64,000 nucleotides of DNA from Bhargavaea beijingensis (GCF_900101985.1 NZ_FNAR01000011.1:1-64000); one strand, 5' to 3'; positions 9,273 through 17,906 are shown, counted from the first letter of the stretch. The notes: generated by a model from the sequence alone, not told the origin. Made by a program: numbers and translations.

Positions 9273-9905
9273 GTGCATCGGACTCATCTGTGGAGATGGA
9301 TCTTCTTTATCGTGGGGCAACTGATTTTGTCTCTCGGAATCACGTTGACGATCAAAGGGCATCAGCTCGGCATCGGGCCGTGGGATGTGCTCCATGTGGG
9401 GCTGTACAGGATGTTCGGCCTTACAATCGGAACATGGTCGATCCTGACCGGTCTATTCATTGTCGGTTCCACGGCCATTTATCTGAGAAGGTGGCCGCAG
9501 GTCGGAACATGGATCAACATGATCCTGATCGGGCTGTTCATCGACTTTTTCAACTGGCTGATCCCTGCTGTTCCCACCATCGCCGGACAGGTGGCGGTCT
9601 TTATCCTCGGAATTGGCGTCATGGCGGTGGGGCTCGGCATGTATGTGTCGCCGAATATCGGCGCCGGGCCGAGGGATACACTCATGCTTGTCCTGATCGA
9701 GAAGACCGGCTGGAGTGTCAAGACGGTGAGGACAGCGCTTGAGGTGAGTGTGGCGCTGGCCGGTTGGCTGATCGGTGGGCCGATCGGAATCGGCACCGTC
9801 ATCATCGCGCTGTTTTTCGGCCAACTGCTGCACTACACGCTGCCGTATTTCCAGGAGCTGCTCAGGCGGCTTGCTGATCCGCCTGAAGCTGCACAGGTCA
9901 ACTGA
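9273..9905 (+). CDS. YczE/YitT-like integral membrane protein
   Basis: A 210-residue protein with about five hydrophobic helices. The segments GIGPWDVLHVGLYRMFGLTI and SPNIGAGPRDTLMLVLIEKT form an internal repeat typical of YczE/YyaS membrane proteins. Their function is unresolved. The GTG start at 9273 follows AAGGAGGTGGGGCC. It may be cotranscribed with the deacylase 33 nt upstream and ends at a clear terminator. Confidence 0.75.
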   Translation: MHRTHLWRWIFFIVGQLILSLGITLTIKGHQLGIGPWDVLHVGLYRMFGLTIGTWSILTGLFIVGSTAIYLRRWPQVGTWINMILIGLFIDFFNWLIPAVPTIAGQVAVFILGIGVMAVGLGMYVSPNIGAGPRDTLMLVLIEKTGWSVKTVRTALEVSVALAGWLIGGPIGIGTVIIALFFGQLLHYTLPYFQELLRRLADPPEAAQVN

Positions 9906-9908
9906 ATG

Positions 9909-9940
9909 GCACGGCCGGTATCTTTCCGGCCGTGCTTTTT
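9909..9940 (+). terminator. Terminator after the YczE-like gene
   Basis: GCACGGCCGG (9909-9918) pairs with CCGGCCGTGC (9926-9935), followed by five T. Confidence 0.85.
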
Positions 9941-9988
9941 CGTGTGCTTCCTGCATATAATGTCCCGTCAAGAGGAAAGGGTGATCGC

Positions 9989-11056
9989 TTGAACGGGACC
10001 ATCACATCCTACATGAGCACGGCGTACACATCAGAAGGAATCCGGCACAATTATAGGGAGTTGCTTTCCGGTGCGTCCAAGGCGTTCCTCCTGAAAGCAC
10101 CTCCGACAGGGGCTCTTTCCGTTCTTTTGAGGGAAATCGCACAGTATTATGTGAAGCGGGGCTGGGACGTTGAATTATTCCACGACCCGCTCACACCTGA
10201 CGGACTGGATGCTGTCCATGTTGTAAAGCCCGGGATTCTGTTTGTCCAGGCCTCCCATCCCGTGTCGCTTGAACCCGTGCAACTCGGCGGGGCACATCGG
10301 GTGGTGACCTTCTATGACGGGTATGACGAAAGCCGGCTCCGTCTTCAGCATGGGTTCATTCAGGAAACCGCGGATCGGGCTGAAGGGGTCCTCGGCAAAA
10401 CATTCGCTTCCCTCCGCCGGGCGAAGGAACTGCATGACAGGTGGGAAGAGGCAAACCGGGCAAGAATGTCCTGGGAACTGGCTGACAAACTATCGGCCGG
10501 CATGGCGGAAGCGCTGTTCGGCGACCTGTCGCTCAACAAGAAATCGGCAGTCGCCAACCGGTACATCGGCACGCTTACCGCGGAAGGCGCGCAGGACTTT
10601 TTCGGTTCGGTCACCAAAGGCCTGAAGCGCCGGCTTCTTATCAAGGCCCATCCCGGAACGGGCAAGTCCACGATGATGAAGAAACTCGGGAAGGAAGCGG
10701 AGGAACGCGGCCTCGATGTCATCTATGGCTGGTGCGCACTCGACCCGGGGAGTGTCGATCTCATTGTTCTTCCGGAACTTTCTGTCTGTGTGTTCGATGC
10801 GACCAAGCCGCATGAGTACGGGCCGGAGAGGGATGGGGACGAGATTGTCGACATGCTCGGGATGTGCCGTGATGATGAAAAGCTTGAAGAAAAGGCCGCG
10901 GAAATTGAAGCGGACTACCGGGAAGCCATGCTGGACGCGCGTGCCTATATGAACGCCTATGTGCGTGAAATCCATGCCATCCGGGCAAGGATGGACAGTG
11001 CCATCAACCAGGAGCGATGGGAAGAGAAAATCAGGATAATCAACGAACAATTGTGA
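9989..11056 (+). CDS. PRK06851-like ATPase with two P-loop domains, the first degenerate
   Basis: A 355-residue protein made of two similar halves. The second half has an intact Walker A, RLLIKAHPGTGKSTMMKKLG, near residue 220, followed by GLDVIYGWCALDPGSVD. The first half repeats this layout (FLLKAPPTGALSVLLREI near residue 33, GWDVELFHDPLTPDGLD), but its loop lacks the GKS/T triplet. This layout fits the poorly characterised PRK06851 nucleotide-kinase-like family of Bacillales. The cellular role is unknown. The TTG at 9989 follows GAGGAAAGGGTGATCGC. A longer frame back to 9932 would run into the preceding terminator. Confidence 0.7.
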   Translation: MNGTITSYMSTAYTSEGIRHNYRELLSGASKAFLLKAPPTGALSVLLREIAQYYVKRGWDVELFHDPLTPDGLDAVHVVKPGILFVQASHPVSLEPVQLGGAHRVVTFYDGYDESRLRLQHGFIQETADRAEGVLGKTFASLRRAKELHDRWEEANRARMSWELADKLSAGMAEALFGDLSLNKKSAVANRYIGTLTAEGAQDFFGSVTKGLKRRLLIKAHPGTGKSTMMKKLGKEAEERGLDVIYGWCALDPGSVDLIVLPELSVCVFDATKPHEYGPERDGDEIVDMLGMCRDDEKLEEKAAEIEADYREAMLDARAYMNAYVREIHAIRARMDSAINQERWEEKIRIINEQL

Positions 11057-11060
11057 CAGG

Positions 11061-11086
11061 CCGCCCGGGGAGTTCCCGGGCGGTTT
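11061..11086 (+). terminator. Probable terminator after the PRK06851-like gene
   Basis: CCGCCCGGG (11061-11069) pairs with CCCGGGCGG (11075-11083). The T-tract is short. Confidence 0.6.
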
Positions 11087-11154
11087 CGCTATGTGGGCAG
11101 GGTTCAGTTCTGTTAAAGTGGATACGATAGCAGAATGGAAAGAGGTGACGGCCG

Positions 11155-11496
11155 GTGGCATGGCTGTATGTGTTTTTCGCTGCCGTCGTCGAGGTATTCT
11201 GGGTGGTCGGCCTATCCTATTCCGACAGTGCCCTAGAATGGACCGGAACGGCAATCGCCATCATCTTCAGCTTTTATTTCATCATCAAGGCTTGTGAAAA
11301 ATTGCCTTCCGGGACGGTCTATGCCGTTTTCACCGGATCGGGAGCCGCGGCGATCGTCCTCGTGGATATCATCGTTTTCGGAGAGCCATTTTCGCCGGTC
11401 AAACTGTTTTTCATCGGCCTCATCCTGGTCGGCGTGGTCGGAATCAAGCTGACTGACGGCGGGGGCAAGCAAGAACAGGAAAGGGGTGAGCAGTGA
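11155..11496 (+). CDS. SMR-family transporter subunit (first of a pair)
   Basis: A 113-residue, four-helix small multidrug resistance protein. The membrane glutamate that couples export to protons lies in the first helix (AAVVEVFWVVGLSYSDS). The second helix segment IKACEKLPSGTVYAVFTGSG is typical of the family. Its stop codon overlaps the start of a second SMR gene by one base. Paired SMR genes usually make asymmetric heterodimers, and substrates range from quaternary amines to guanidinium. The roughly 100 nt upstream show no guanidine riboswitch. Start is GTG after AAAGAGGTGACGGCCG. Confidence 0.85.
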   Translation: MAWLYVFFAAVVEVFWVVGLSYSDSALEWTGTAIAIIFSFYFIIKACEKLPSGTVYAVFTGSGAAAIVLVDIIVFGEPFSPVKLFFIGLILVGVVGIKLTDGGGKQEQERGEQ

Positions 11497-11810
11497 TGGC
11501 ATGGGTATTCCTTGCACTTGCCAGTTTGGGTGAAATCTTTGGCGTCATGTTCATCAACCTCTACCTGAAAGACAAGCAATGGTGGCGGCTCATCCCGCTT
11601 GTCCTTACCTTCGGCCTCGGCTTTGTCCTTTTGTCCCTCGCCATGCGGGAGATTCCGATGGGAACCGCCTATGCCATCTGGACAGGCCTCGGAGCCGCGG
11701 GGGCCGTACTGATGGGCATCCTGTTTTTCAAGGAGCCTGCGGGATGGCGTCGGCTCCTGTTCATTTCGTTCATCATCACGGGAGCGGCCGGCCTAAAACT
11801 GTTCAGCTGA
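11496..11810 (+). CDS. SMR-family transporter subunit (second of a pair)
   Basis: A 104-residue, four-helix SMR protein. It has the coupling glutamate in LASLGEIFGVMFINLYL and the second-helix signature MREIPMGTAYAIWTGLGAAG. It starts at an ATG overlapping the TGA of its partner, with AAAGGGGTGAGCAGTG upstream. The arrangement resembles YkkC/YkkD and similar two-gene SMR exporters. The substrate cannot be told from sequence. Confidence 0.85.
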   Translation: MAWVFLALASLGEIFGVMFINLYLKDKQWWRLIPLVLTFGLGFVLLSLAMREIPMGTAYAIWTGLGAAGAVLMGILFFKEPAGWRRLLFISFIITGAAGLKLFS

Positions 11811-11860
11811 GAACCCTGTGGTAAAATGAAGTCAATCACATGTCGGAAAGGAAGATTCCT

Positions 11861-13051
11861 TTGGCTAAAACTTTGGATCAATTTCTTGAACAAAACTTGC
11901 AGGAGCTGCGAGGTGCAGGATTGTATAACGAAATCGACCCGGTAGAAGGGCCGAACGGGCCGACGATCAAGATCGGCGGAAAAGACCTGATCAACCTGAG
12001 TTCGAATAACTACCTTGGCCTTGCAACGGATGAAGAACTGAAAAAGCTTGCGAAGGACGCCATCGACAAGTACGGCGTCGGCGCGGGCGCTGTCCGGACC
12101 ATCAATGGCACACTCGATATCCACGTCCGGCTTGAGGAAAAGCTTGCCGAGTTCAAAGGGACCGAAGCGGCGATCGCTTACCAGTCCGGGTTCAACTGCA
12201 ACATGGCGGCCATCTCGGCGGTCATGGACAAAAACGATGCCATCCTCTCCGATGAGCTGAACCACGCATCGATTATCGACGGCTGCCGCCTGTCCCGGGC
12301 TAAAATCATCCGTGTCAACCACCAGGACATGGATGACCTCCGCAAAAAGGCGAAGGAAGCGACGGAGTCCGGTCAATACAACAAAGTCATGTACATCACG
12401 GATGGTGTATTCTCAATGGACGGAGATGTCGCCAACCTGCCGGATGCTGTACAGATTGCAAAGGAATACGACCTGATCACTTATGTGGATGATGCGCACG
12501 GTTCCGGCGTCATGGGCGGCGGGAAAGGCACCGTGAAGCACTTCGGCCTGGAGAAGGAGATCGACTTCCAGATCGGCACCCTCTCCAAAGCGATCGGCGT
12601 CGTCGGCGGTTATGTGGCAGGGAAGCGGCAATTGATCGACTGGCTGAAAGTCCGCTCCCGTCCGTTCCTGTTCTCGACTGCGATGACTCCGGGAGATGTT
12701 GCGGCGGTCATCGGGTCTGTCGACAAGCTGCTTGCATCCGACGAACTTGTGGACAAGCTGTGGGAAAACGGCGACTACCTGAAAGACGGCCTGAAAAAGT
12801 TGGGCTTTGATATCGGCCATTCCGAAACCCCGATCACGCCTTGCATCATCGGTGAGGAAAAGCTGACCCAGCAGTTTTCGAGACGCCTGATGGAAGAGGG
12901 CGTCTATGCAAAATCGATTGTCTTCCCGACTGTTCCACAAGGCACCGGCCGCGTCCGCAACATGCCGACGGCCGCGCACACGAAAGAGATGCTCGACGAA
13001 GCACTCGCCGTCTACGAGAAAATAGGCAAGGAACTGGGCGTCATCGGCTGA
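11861..13051 (+). CDS. kbl: Glycine C-acetyltransferase (2-amino-3-ketobutyrate CoA ligase)
   Basis: A 396-residue PLP enzyme of the alpha-oxoamine synthase family that converts 2-amino-3-oxobutyrate and CoA to glycine and acetyl-CoA, the second step of threonine breakdown. Motifs include [40 protein letters not shown] and the PLP-lysine segment [14 protein letters not shown]. The TTG at 11861 gives [11 protein letters not shown], the usual N-terminus, and follows GGAAAGGAAG. The ATG at 11840 would overlap that ribosome site. Its partner tdh is 1.4 kb away behind two opposite-strand genes rather than adjacent. Confidence 0.93.
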   Translation: MAKTLDQFLEQNLQELRGAGLYNEIDPVEGPNGPTIKIGGKDLINLSSNNYLGLATDEELKKLAKDAIDKYGVGAGAVRTINGTLDIHVRLEEKLAEFKGTEAAIAYQSGFNCNMAAISAVMDKNDAILSDELNHASIIDGCRLSRAKIIRVNHQDMDDLRKKAKEATESGQYNKVMYITDGVFSMDGDVANLPDAVQIAKEYDLITYVDDAHGSGVMGGGKGTVKHFGLEKEIDFQIGTLSKAIGVVGGYVAGKRQLIDWLKVRSRPFLFSTAMTPGDVAAVIGSVDKLLASDELVDKLWENGDYLKDGLKKLGFDIGHSETPITPCIIGEEKLTQQFSRRLMEEGVYAKSIVFPTVPQGTGRVRNMPTAAHTKEMLDEALAVYEKIGKELGVIG

Positions 13052-13064
13052 GAGGGGACTCCTT

Positions 13065-13352
13065 ATGAGCATGCGTGACGAAGAACAGATCCAACTGCTT
13101 CATCCGGAAGGAAAGCAAGGCGCGAGGATTCTGAAGCGCCGCTACGAAGCCATCCGCAAAGCGATTCTCGATGAGGTGGAAGCATCAGGCGAAATCTCAT
13201 TCCTGGATCTGACCGAGCGCGCCCCAAAGCGGCTCTCTCATTTTGACGGCAAGACGACGTGGTACATCACCGCTGTCAAGCTCGATCTCGAGGCAAGAGG
13301 AGAACTGGAGCGATTCGAGCGGAATGGCAGGCAACAGATCAGAAGAACATGA
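13065..13352 (+). CDS. Small conserved protein, DUF6958-like
   Basis: A 95-residue soluble protein (IQLLHPEGKQGARILKRRYE, FLDLTERAPKRL, KTTWYITAVKLDLEARGELE). The predicted fold is helical and winged-helix-like. It resembles a small family I recall as DUF6958, whose function is unknown. It starts 13 nt after kbl and ends at the kbl terminator, so the two genes are cotranscribed. Confidence 0.6.
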   Translation: MSMRDEEQIQLLHPEGKQGARILKRRYEAIRKAILDEVEASGEISFLDLTERAPKRLSHFDGKTTWYITAVKLDLEARGELERFERNGRQQIRRT

Positions 13353-13396
13353 AAACCGCCAGGACATCGGCATCAGCAGTTGTCCTGGCGGTTTTT
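13352..13396. terminator. Terminator after kbl and its partner, probably bidirectional
   Basis: AAAACCGCCAGGACA (13352-13366) pairs with TGTCCTGGCGGTTTT (13381-13395). It sits between convergent genes. Confidence 0.85.
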
Positions 13397-13407
13397 CCGT
13401 ATCCGGC

Positions 13408-13566
13408 TCAGATCGGCCGGTTCACTTCTTCGGCAAAGACAGTGACAATTTCTCCGTCTCCCATTTCAACGTCATACTGGATGGATTCCCCGTTGTCCCG
13501 AACGTCTACAATCAGCCCGCGGCGGCCGTCCTTTAATTCGACGGCTGTGTTCTCGGCAAGCAACAT
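13408..13566 (-). CDS. Small acidic protein of 52 residues, unrecognised
   Basis: Read on the minus strand, ATG at 13564-13566 opens a 52-residue frame: MLLAENTAVELKDGRRGLIV, then DVRDNGESIQYDVEMGDGEI, then VTVFAEEVNRPI and TGA. AGGAGG lies 8-9 nt before the start. The mix of beta-type residues with a DGRRGLIVDV turn suggests a small SH3-like or KOW-like barrel, similar in feel to DUF4926 proteins, but I do not recognise the family. It sits between the kbl-side terminator and a membrane-protein gene and may share that gene's transcript. Confidence 0.6.
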   Translation of the reverse strand: MLLAENTAVELKDGRRGLIVDVRDNGESIQYDVEMGDGEIVTVFAEEVNRPI

Positions 13567-13590
13567 GGCAATCATCCTCCTGTATGTTTT

Positions 13591-14238
13591 TTATGGAGAA
13601 GCCGATGCCTCCATCTTTCTGAAGTTATGGTGCAGAAGATAATACTGGATGCCGCCTGCGTGAGCCTTCGCGGCAGCTGCTTCTTTGCGGAACGTATCGC
13701 GATCACCTTTGCGATGTGCCACAATTGCCCGGATGGCGTGCTTCATCCATTCATGGTCTTCAGGGATTTGGGAGAGGGCTTCTTCCGCCCGTTCATACTC
13801 CCCGTTAAGGGCGTGTCCGTAAGCATCATAATACGACTGCATCGGCCCGCTGCCGATCTTCTCCGCATGAGACAAAACACCGTCCCCGTCTTTTTCGGTC
13901 ACAGCATACAAAGCACCGTACACATGGTGGATGTCCGGCTGCTTGTACCGAATCATGATCTCTTTGAGCGATGACCGGATTTCTTCATCGGTTCCATGAG
14001 CCACAGAATAGGCGTATTGATAGATCGGCTTACGGGAATTCCTTAACAAGAACCGGTCGATCGCCTGTAAATTTTTGGACTTATACGATAGCATCAGCGT
14101 TGGCACGGTGGTCAGTGTCAAGTACATGGCGGCGAGCACGAGCACCGTCAGCCAGAACGGTGCTCCAAGCCATATCAGCAGCAGAGCCGCCAATACCAAG
14201 ATGGTGAGCAGCATCAGAAATTGTATGACAGCAATCAA
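13591..14238 (-). CDS. Membrane-anchored protein with TPR-like C-terminal region, unrecognised
   Basis: A 215-residue protein. Two N-terminal membrane helices (VIQFLMLLTILVLAALLLIW and PFWLTVLVLAAMYLTLTTVP) precede a helical soluble part. The segment SYYDAYGHALNGEYERAEEA, followed by LSQIPEDHEWMKHAIRAIVAH, looks like tetratricopeptide helices. The function is unknown. The start is a TTG after AGAGGAAGTGCCTTT. Its promoter is divergent from that of tdh. Confidence 0.6.
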   Translation of the reverse strand: MIAVIQFLMLLTILVLAALLLIWLGAPFWLTVLVLAAMYLTLTTVPTLMLSYKSKNLQAIDRFLLRNSRKPIYQYAYSVAHGTDEEIRSSLKEIMIRYKQPDIHHVYGALYAVTEKDGDGVLSHAEKIGSGPMQSYYDAYGHALNGEYERAEEALSQIPEDHEWMKHAIRAIVAHRKGDRDTFRKEAAAAKAHAGGIQYYLLHHNFRKMEASASP

Positions 14239-14260
14239 AAAGGCACTTCCTCTGTTTTTT

Positions 14261-14337
14261 CACTATTATATCAATACTGACCTTTCGGGAAAAGCAATCC
14301 GGTGTTGTACTTACTGTGAATACAAATTATAATAGTG
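14261..14337. promoter_or_regulatory. Divergent promoters for tdh and the membrane-protein gene, framed by an inverted repeat
   Basis: For tdh: TTGTAC (14305-14310), a 17-nt spacer and TATAAT (14328-14333). On the other strand TATAAT lies at 14265-14270, with a weaker -35. CACTATTATA (14261-14270) and TATAATAGTG (14328-14337) are exact reverse complements, so each arm contains one -10 box. The 14239-14422 gap is AT-rich and holds no gene. Confidence 0.65.
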
Positions 14338-14422
14338 AACATTGAAATGCAGTGAAATCAGTGATTTATTTGAATAAAATGTCCGTTTCAAAAATACAAA
14401 TGGACGAATGGGAGTGACGGAG

Positions 14423-15373
14423 ATGAAGAAAATCATGGTGACCGGGGCGCTGGGACAGATCGGCTCGGAATTGACGGGTAAACTGAGGGGGCTATACGGC
14501 ACGGATCAGGTTCTCGCAACGGATATCCGGGTGCCGGAATCGGGACCGGCGCTTGACGGGCCCTTCGAGCAACTGGACGTTACCGACGGCAAACGCATGC
14601 ACGAGCTCGCCAAATCATTCGGGGCCGACACGATCATCCACATGGCCGCACTCCTGTCCGCGACGGCCGAGAAAAATCCGCTGTTCGCCTGGAACCTGAA
14701 TATGGGCGGACTTGTCAACGCGCTTGAGACCGCACGCGAACTGGATCTCCAGTTCTTTACCCCGAGCTCGATCGGCGCATTCGGCCCGAGCACGCCGAAG
14801 AAAAACACACCGCAAGACACGATCCAGCGCCCCACCACCATGTACGGGGTCAACAAAGTGTCCGGGGAACTGCTCTGCGACTATTACTTCGAGAAGTTCG
14901 GTGTGGATACCCGGGGCGTCCGGTTCCCGGGGCTCATCTCGTATGTGACACCTCCGGGCGGCGGAACGACCGACTATGCCGTCGATATCTATTACAAAGC
15001 GATAGAGGAAGGAAAGTATGCCTCGTTCATCGCAGAAGGCACCTACATGGACATGATGTACATGCCGGATGCGCTGCAGGCCATTGTTGACCTGATGGAA
15101 GCGGACCCGTCGAAACTGACCCACCGCAACGCGTTCAATGTGACCGCGATGAGCGTAGAGCCGTCCGATTTCGAAAAGGCGATCCGAACGCATATTCCGG
15201 ATTTCCAGCTTAATTACGACGTTGACCCGGTACGCCAGGCAATCGCCGAGAGCTGGCCGGATTCCATTGATCCATCCGCCGCAATTGCGGAATGGGGCTT
15301 CCAGGCCAAATACGACCTTGATAAAATGACAGCGGATATGCTCGAAAAACTTCGGGAAAAGCTGGGGAAATAA
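14423..15373 (+). CDS. L-threonine 3-dehydrogenase, SDR/epimerase type
   Basis: A 316-residue short-chain dehydrogenase that oxidises L-threonine to 2-amino-3-oxobutyrate with NAD+, the substrate of Kbl. The Rossmann start is [20 protein letters not shown]. The catalytic Ser/Tyr/Lys are in [15 protein letters not shown] and [13 protein letters not shown], and DAGS-type threonine dehydrogenases share [10 protein letters not shown]. This is the UDP-galactose-epimerase-like Tdh, not the zinc MDR type. The start at 14423 fits GGGAG at 8 nt. The in-frame ATG at 14408 overlaps it. Confidence 0.9.
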   Translation: MKKIMVTGALGQIGSELTGKLRGLYGTDQVLATDIRVPESGPALDGPFEQLDVTDGKRMHELAKSFGADTIIHMAALLSATAEKNPLFAWNLNMGGLVNALETARELDLQFFTPSSIGAFGPSTPKKNTPQDTIQRPTTMYGVNKVSGELLCDYYFEKFGVDTRGVRFPGLISYVTPPGGGTTDYAVDIYYKAIEEGKYASFIAEGTYMDMMYMPDALQAIVDLMEADPSKLTHRNAFNVTAMSVEPSDFEKAIRTHIPDFQLNYDVDPVRQAIAESWPDSIDPSAAIAEWGFQAKYDLDKMTADMLEKLREKLGK

Positions 15374-15375
15374 CC

Positions 15376-15438
15376 GGGTGTCAAGAAAACTGGGCTGAGT
15401 GTTAAGAAGCAGCTTCTGAGTGTTAAGCAAATTCCAAA
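15376..15438. repeat. Tandem 21-bp repeat, three units, directly after the tdh stop codon
   Basis: Units at 15376-15396, 15397-15417 and 15418-15438 share a left part, GGGTGTCAAGAA, GAGTGTTAAGAA and GAGTGTTAAGCA. The right parts differ (AACTGGGCT, GCAGCTTCT, AATTCCAAA). A fourth stretch to 15459 is only faintly similar. It lies 3 nt after the tdh stop codon and before its terminator, so it would be in the tdh 3' untranslated RNA. Confidence 0.6.
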
Positions 15439-15457
15439 TGACTTGGCCTTGAGTGGG

Positions 15458-15489
15458 CGGGAGTGACGGAAAACGTCCTCCCGTTTTTT
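15458..15489 (+). terminator. Terminator after tdh
   Basis: CGGGAG plus GACG (15458-15468, one bulged T) pairs with CGTC plus CTCCCG (15474-15483), then six T. Confidence 0.8.
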
Positions 15490-15547
15490 GATTGGGAGAT
15501 GAATGCCTTGCCCACAATGTGTACAGTAGGGGAAAGGGGGCGGCAAG

Positions 15548-16426
15548 ATGGGAATCCGGGTGAGGCCGGCAAGCGATGAAGGGGAAGCGGCAAAGTTTGT
15601 TGCTGCACTGAACATCCATCGGACCAATCATATCGGTTTTTGCGGTACGGATGAAAAGGAGATCCGGCATGCGCTGGAGCACGGCTTTTCTGATTCAGGG
15701 TTTGAACAATCCTTTTTTGTGGCAGAAAACGAAGGGCGGATCGTGGGCGCGGTCGGCTTCGACATCGATAGCGATGAAGGAGCCGCTGAAGTGTGGGGGC
15801 CTTTTGTCAGTGAAGATTTGCCATTCAAGAAAGTGGCCATGTCCATGTGGAGCGAGACGATCGCAGCCCTGGAAGGCGTCCGAACCTTCCGGTTCTTCGT
15901 GAATGAGGAAAACACGGACGTATCGTCTATGGTCGAATCCATCGGCGCAATCCATACAGGACGGCACCTGATTTTGCGGGTACAGGCGGGAGCGGTGAAC
16001 CCCGGGAACTCACAGGCGATTCCGGCTGAGGAACCGCACGAAAAAGAATTCCGCGCTATGCATGCCCGTGCTTTTCCGGGAACTTACTTATCTGCTGATG
16101 AAATCCTCGAGCTTTTGGACGACAACCACAGGCTCTTTGTCATTCCTGACGGGGAAGCAGGTGTAAAGGGATATGTCTACACCGAGGCGGACCCGATCCA
16201 CGGAGAGGGGAGCATCGGGTTTCTCGCGGTCGGGGAGGCGTACCGCCGTCAGGGCCTTGCCACTGCCCTTCTTCAGGCAGGGCTCGGCGAATTGTTCCGC
16301 CATGAGCCAATCCGCGAAGTGCGGCTTACGGTCGGGGAGGAAAATGGAGCCGCCGTGGGGCTGTATGAAGCAGCCGGATTTGAGCGGATTCATCGGATGA
16401 ACGCCTACCGGCTTGACCTGGACTGA
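15548..16426 (+). CDS. Double-GNAT-domain N-acetyltransferase
   Basis: A 292-residue protein with two GNAT folds. The C-terminal one (about 160-292) is complete: GSIGFLAVGEAYRRQGLATA is the acetyl-CoA pyrophosphate loop (RRQGLA), and NGAAVGLYEAAGFERIHRM is the usual closing strand. The N-terminal one (about 1-140) is diverged, with SFFVAENEGRIVGAVGFDID as its recognisable strand. Such tandem proteins acetylate small amines or protein N-termini. The substrate is unknown. It stands alone between terminators. ATG follows GGGGGCGGCAAG. Confidence 0.8.
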   Translation: MGIRVRPASDEGEAAKFVAALNIHRTNHIGFCGTDEKEIRHALEHGFSDSGFEQSFFVAENEGRIVGAVGFDIDSDEGAAEVWGPFVSEDLPFKKVAMSMWSETIAALEGVRTFRFFVNEENTDVSSMVESIGAIHTGRHLILRVQAGAVNPGNSQAIPAEEPHEKEFRAMHARAFPGTYLSADEILELLDDNHRLFVIPDGEAGVKGYVYTEADPIHGEGSIGFLAVGEAYRRQGLATALLQAGLGELFRHEPIREVRLTVGEENGAAVGLYEAAGFERIHRMNAYRLDLD

Positions 16427-16455
16427 GCGGTACGGACATATCGGGAAATCTGAAC

Positions 16456-16493
16456 ATAAAAACCGCCGTTTCCAAGGGAAGGGCGGTTTTTAT
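16456..16493. terminator. Bidirectional terminator between the GNAT gene and yjiH
   Basis: ATAAAAACCGCC (16456-16467) is the exact reverse complement of GGCGGTTTTTAT (16482-16493), giving T-tracts on both strands between convergent genes. Confidence 0.85.
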
Positions 16494-16495
16494 AT

Positions 16496-17854
16496 TTAAA
16501 ACAGCATATGGGCGATCAACGAAACAATCGGCAGGGCGATGATCGTCCGGAGCAGGAAAATCACAAACAGCTCAAAGAAGTTGACCGGAATCTTGGAACC
16601 GAGAATCAGTCCGCCGACTTCCGACATGTAGATCAGCTGGACGACCGAGATGACCGCCACTGTAAACAGCGTGATTTCGGATGCGACCGTGCCCGCAGCG
16701 AGAATCGATGGCAGGAACATATCCGCAAAACCGACGATCATGAGCGGCGCCGCCTCGGCCGCTTCAGGAATCTGGAGAAGTGCCAGGTAAGGCTCGAACG
16801 GTTTCCCGATGATCTGGAAGAAACTTGTGTACTCGGCGAGAATGAGTGCGACTGTCCCGAAGGCCATTACAACGGGAATGACGCCGACCCACATATCCAG
16901 CACGTTTTTTAGACCGTCTTTGAACATTTTGCCGATGTTGCGGTTGGCATGGGCCTTCGTCAAGGCATTTTCAAGGCCGTGGGAAAACGAATTGTAACCT
17001 GCCGGCACTTTTTCCTCTTCGCCTGTAAACGCACGTCCATCCACATACTCCTGCTTTTTTCGGGACAGCGGATAAATGCGCGGCATAATCAATGCTAAGG
17101 CGAGTCCGGTTACGATAACGGTACCGTAGAACGGCAGGAAGTATTTCGCCAAACCGACTGTATCAATAATGACGATGGAAAACGTGATCGATACGACGGA
17201 GAACGTCGTGGCGATGATTGCGGATTCTTTTTTCGTATAGTGGCCTTCCTGGTACTGCTTGTCAGTGAGAAGGACGCCGATCGTGCCGTCGCCTACCCAG
17301 GAAGCAAGCGCATCGATCGATGAACGGCCCGGCAGTTTAAAGAGAGGGCGCATGATCTTGACCATCATCGTGCCGAAAAACTCCAACAGCCCAAAGTTCA
17401 TGAGAAGAGGCAACAGCAGCCCGGCAAAAACGAAAATCGTGAAAAGGAAGGTGACAAGTCCTTCTGCCGGATCGAGGAGAAGTCCGCCGGTGTTCTCACT
17501 CCAGATAGCCTCCGGTCCGAGCCTGAAGGCAGTCATGATTGCGAATACGGCCCCGATCATCCTGACCACTGTCCAGAACAGAGACACGCCAAACAGGTTA
17601 TGCCAGAATCCCCGTTTATCGGGTTCCTTTTTAGGTCCAAACAGCATGATGACCGAGCCGAGAGCGGCGATGACGAGGATGGCGACCGCCACCCACATGA
17701 TGATCGGTGTGACGATGCCAGCCAGCCAGTTGGCGAGAATGGCGATCGGCACAATCCAATCTCCTTCATATTTGATCGGAACCATGAACAGGAAGACCCC
17801 GATAATCGACGGAATCAAGAACCAAGTCCACGTCGATGCACTTTTCTTTTGCAT
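16496..17854 (-). CDS. YjiH-family membrane protein (nucleoside-recognition/Gate domain)
   Basis: A 452-residue protein with about ten hydrophobic helices. Segments FGTMMVKIMRPLFKLPGRSS, DALASWVGDGTIGVLLTDKQ, and MIVGFADMFLPSILAAGTVA belong to the Gate domain shared by YjiH and the spore maturation proteins. It is probably a transporter or channel of the cytoplasmic membrane. The substrate is not established. The ATG follows TTGGGGGATAATAAAA. A palindrome in its promoter spacer suggests tight repression. Confidence 0.78.
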   Translation of the reverse strand: MQKKSASTWTWFLIPSIIGVFLFMVPIKYEGDWIVPIAILANWLAGIVTPIIMWVAVAILVIAALGSVIMLFGPKKEPDKRGFWHNLFGVSLFWTVVRMIGAVFAIMTAFRLGPEAIWSENTGGLLLDPAEGLVTFLFTIFVFAGLLLPLLMNFGLLEFFGTMMVKIMRPLFKLPGRSSIDALASWVGDGTIGVLLTDKQYQEGHYTKKESAIIATTFSVVSITFSIVIIDTVGLAKYFLPFYGTVIVTGLALALIMPRIYPLSRKKQEYVDGRAFTGEEEKVPAGYNSFSHGLENALTKAHANRNIGKMFKDGLKNVLDMWVGVIPVVMAFGTVALILAEYTSFFQIIGKPFEPYLALLQIPEAAEAAPLMIVGFADMFLPSILAAGTVASEITLFTVAVISVVQLIYMSEVGGLILGSKIPVNFFELFVIFLLRTIIALPIVSLIAHMLF

Positions 17855-17906
17855 TTTTATTATCCCCCAATATTATTTTTACCGGTTTTGATTTTCACTT
17901 TTTTAC

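Noticed and set aside
11057-11154. Guanidine (ykkC) riboswitch before the SMR pair
   Set aside because: Only about 70 nt remain after the upstream terminator and none of the conserved aptamer segments are present.
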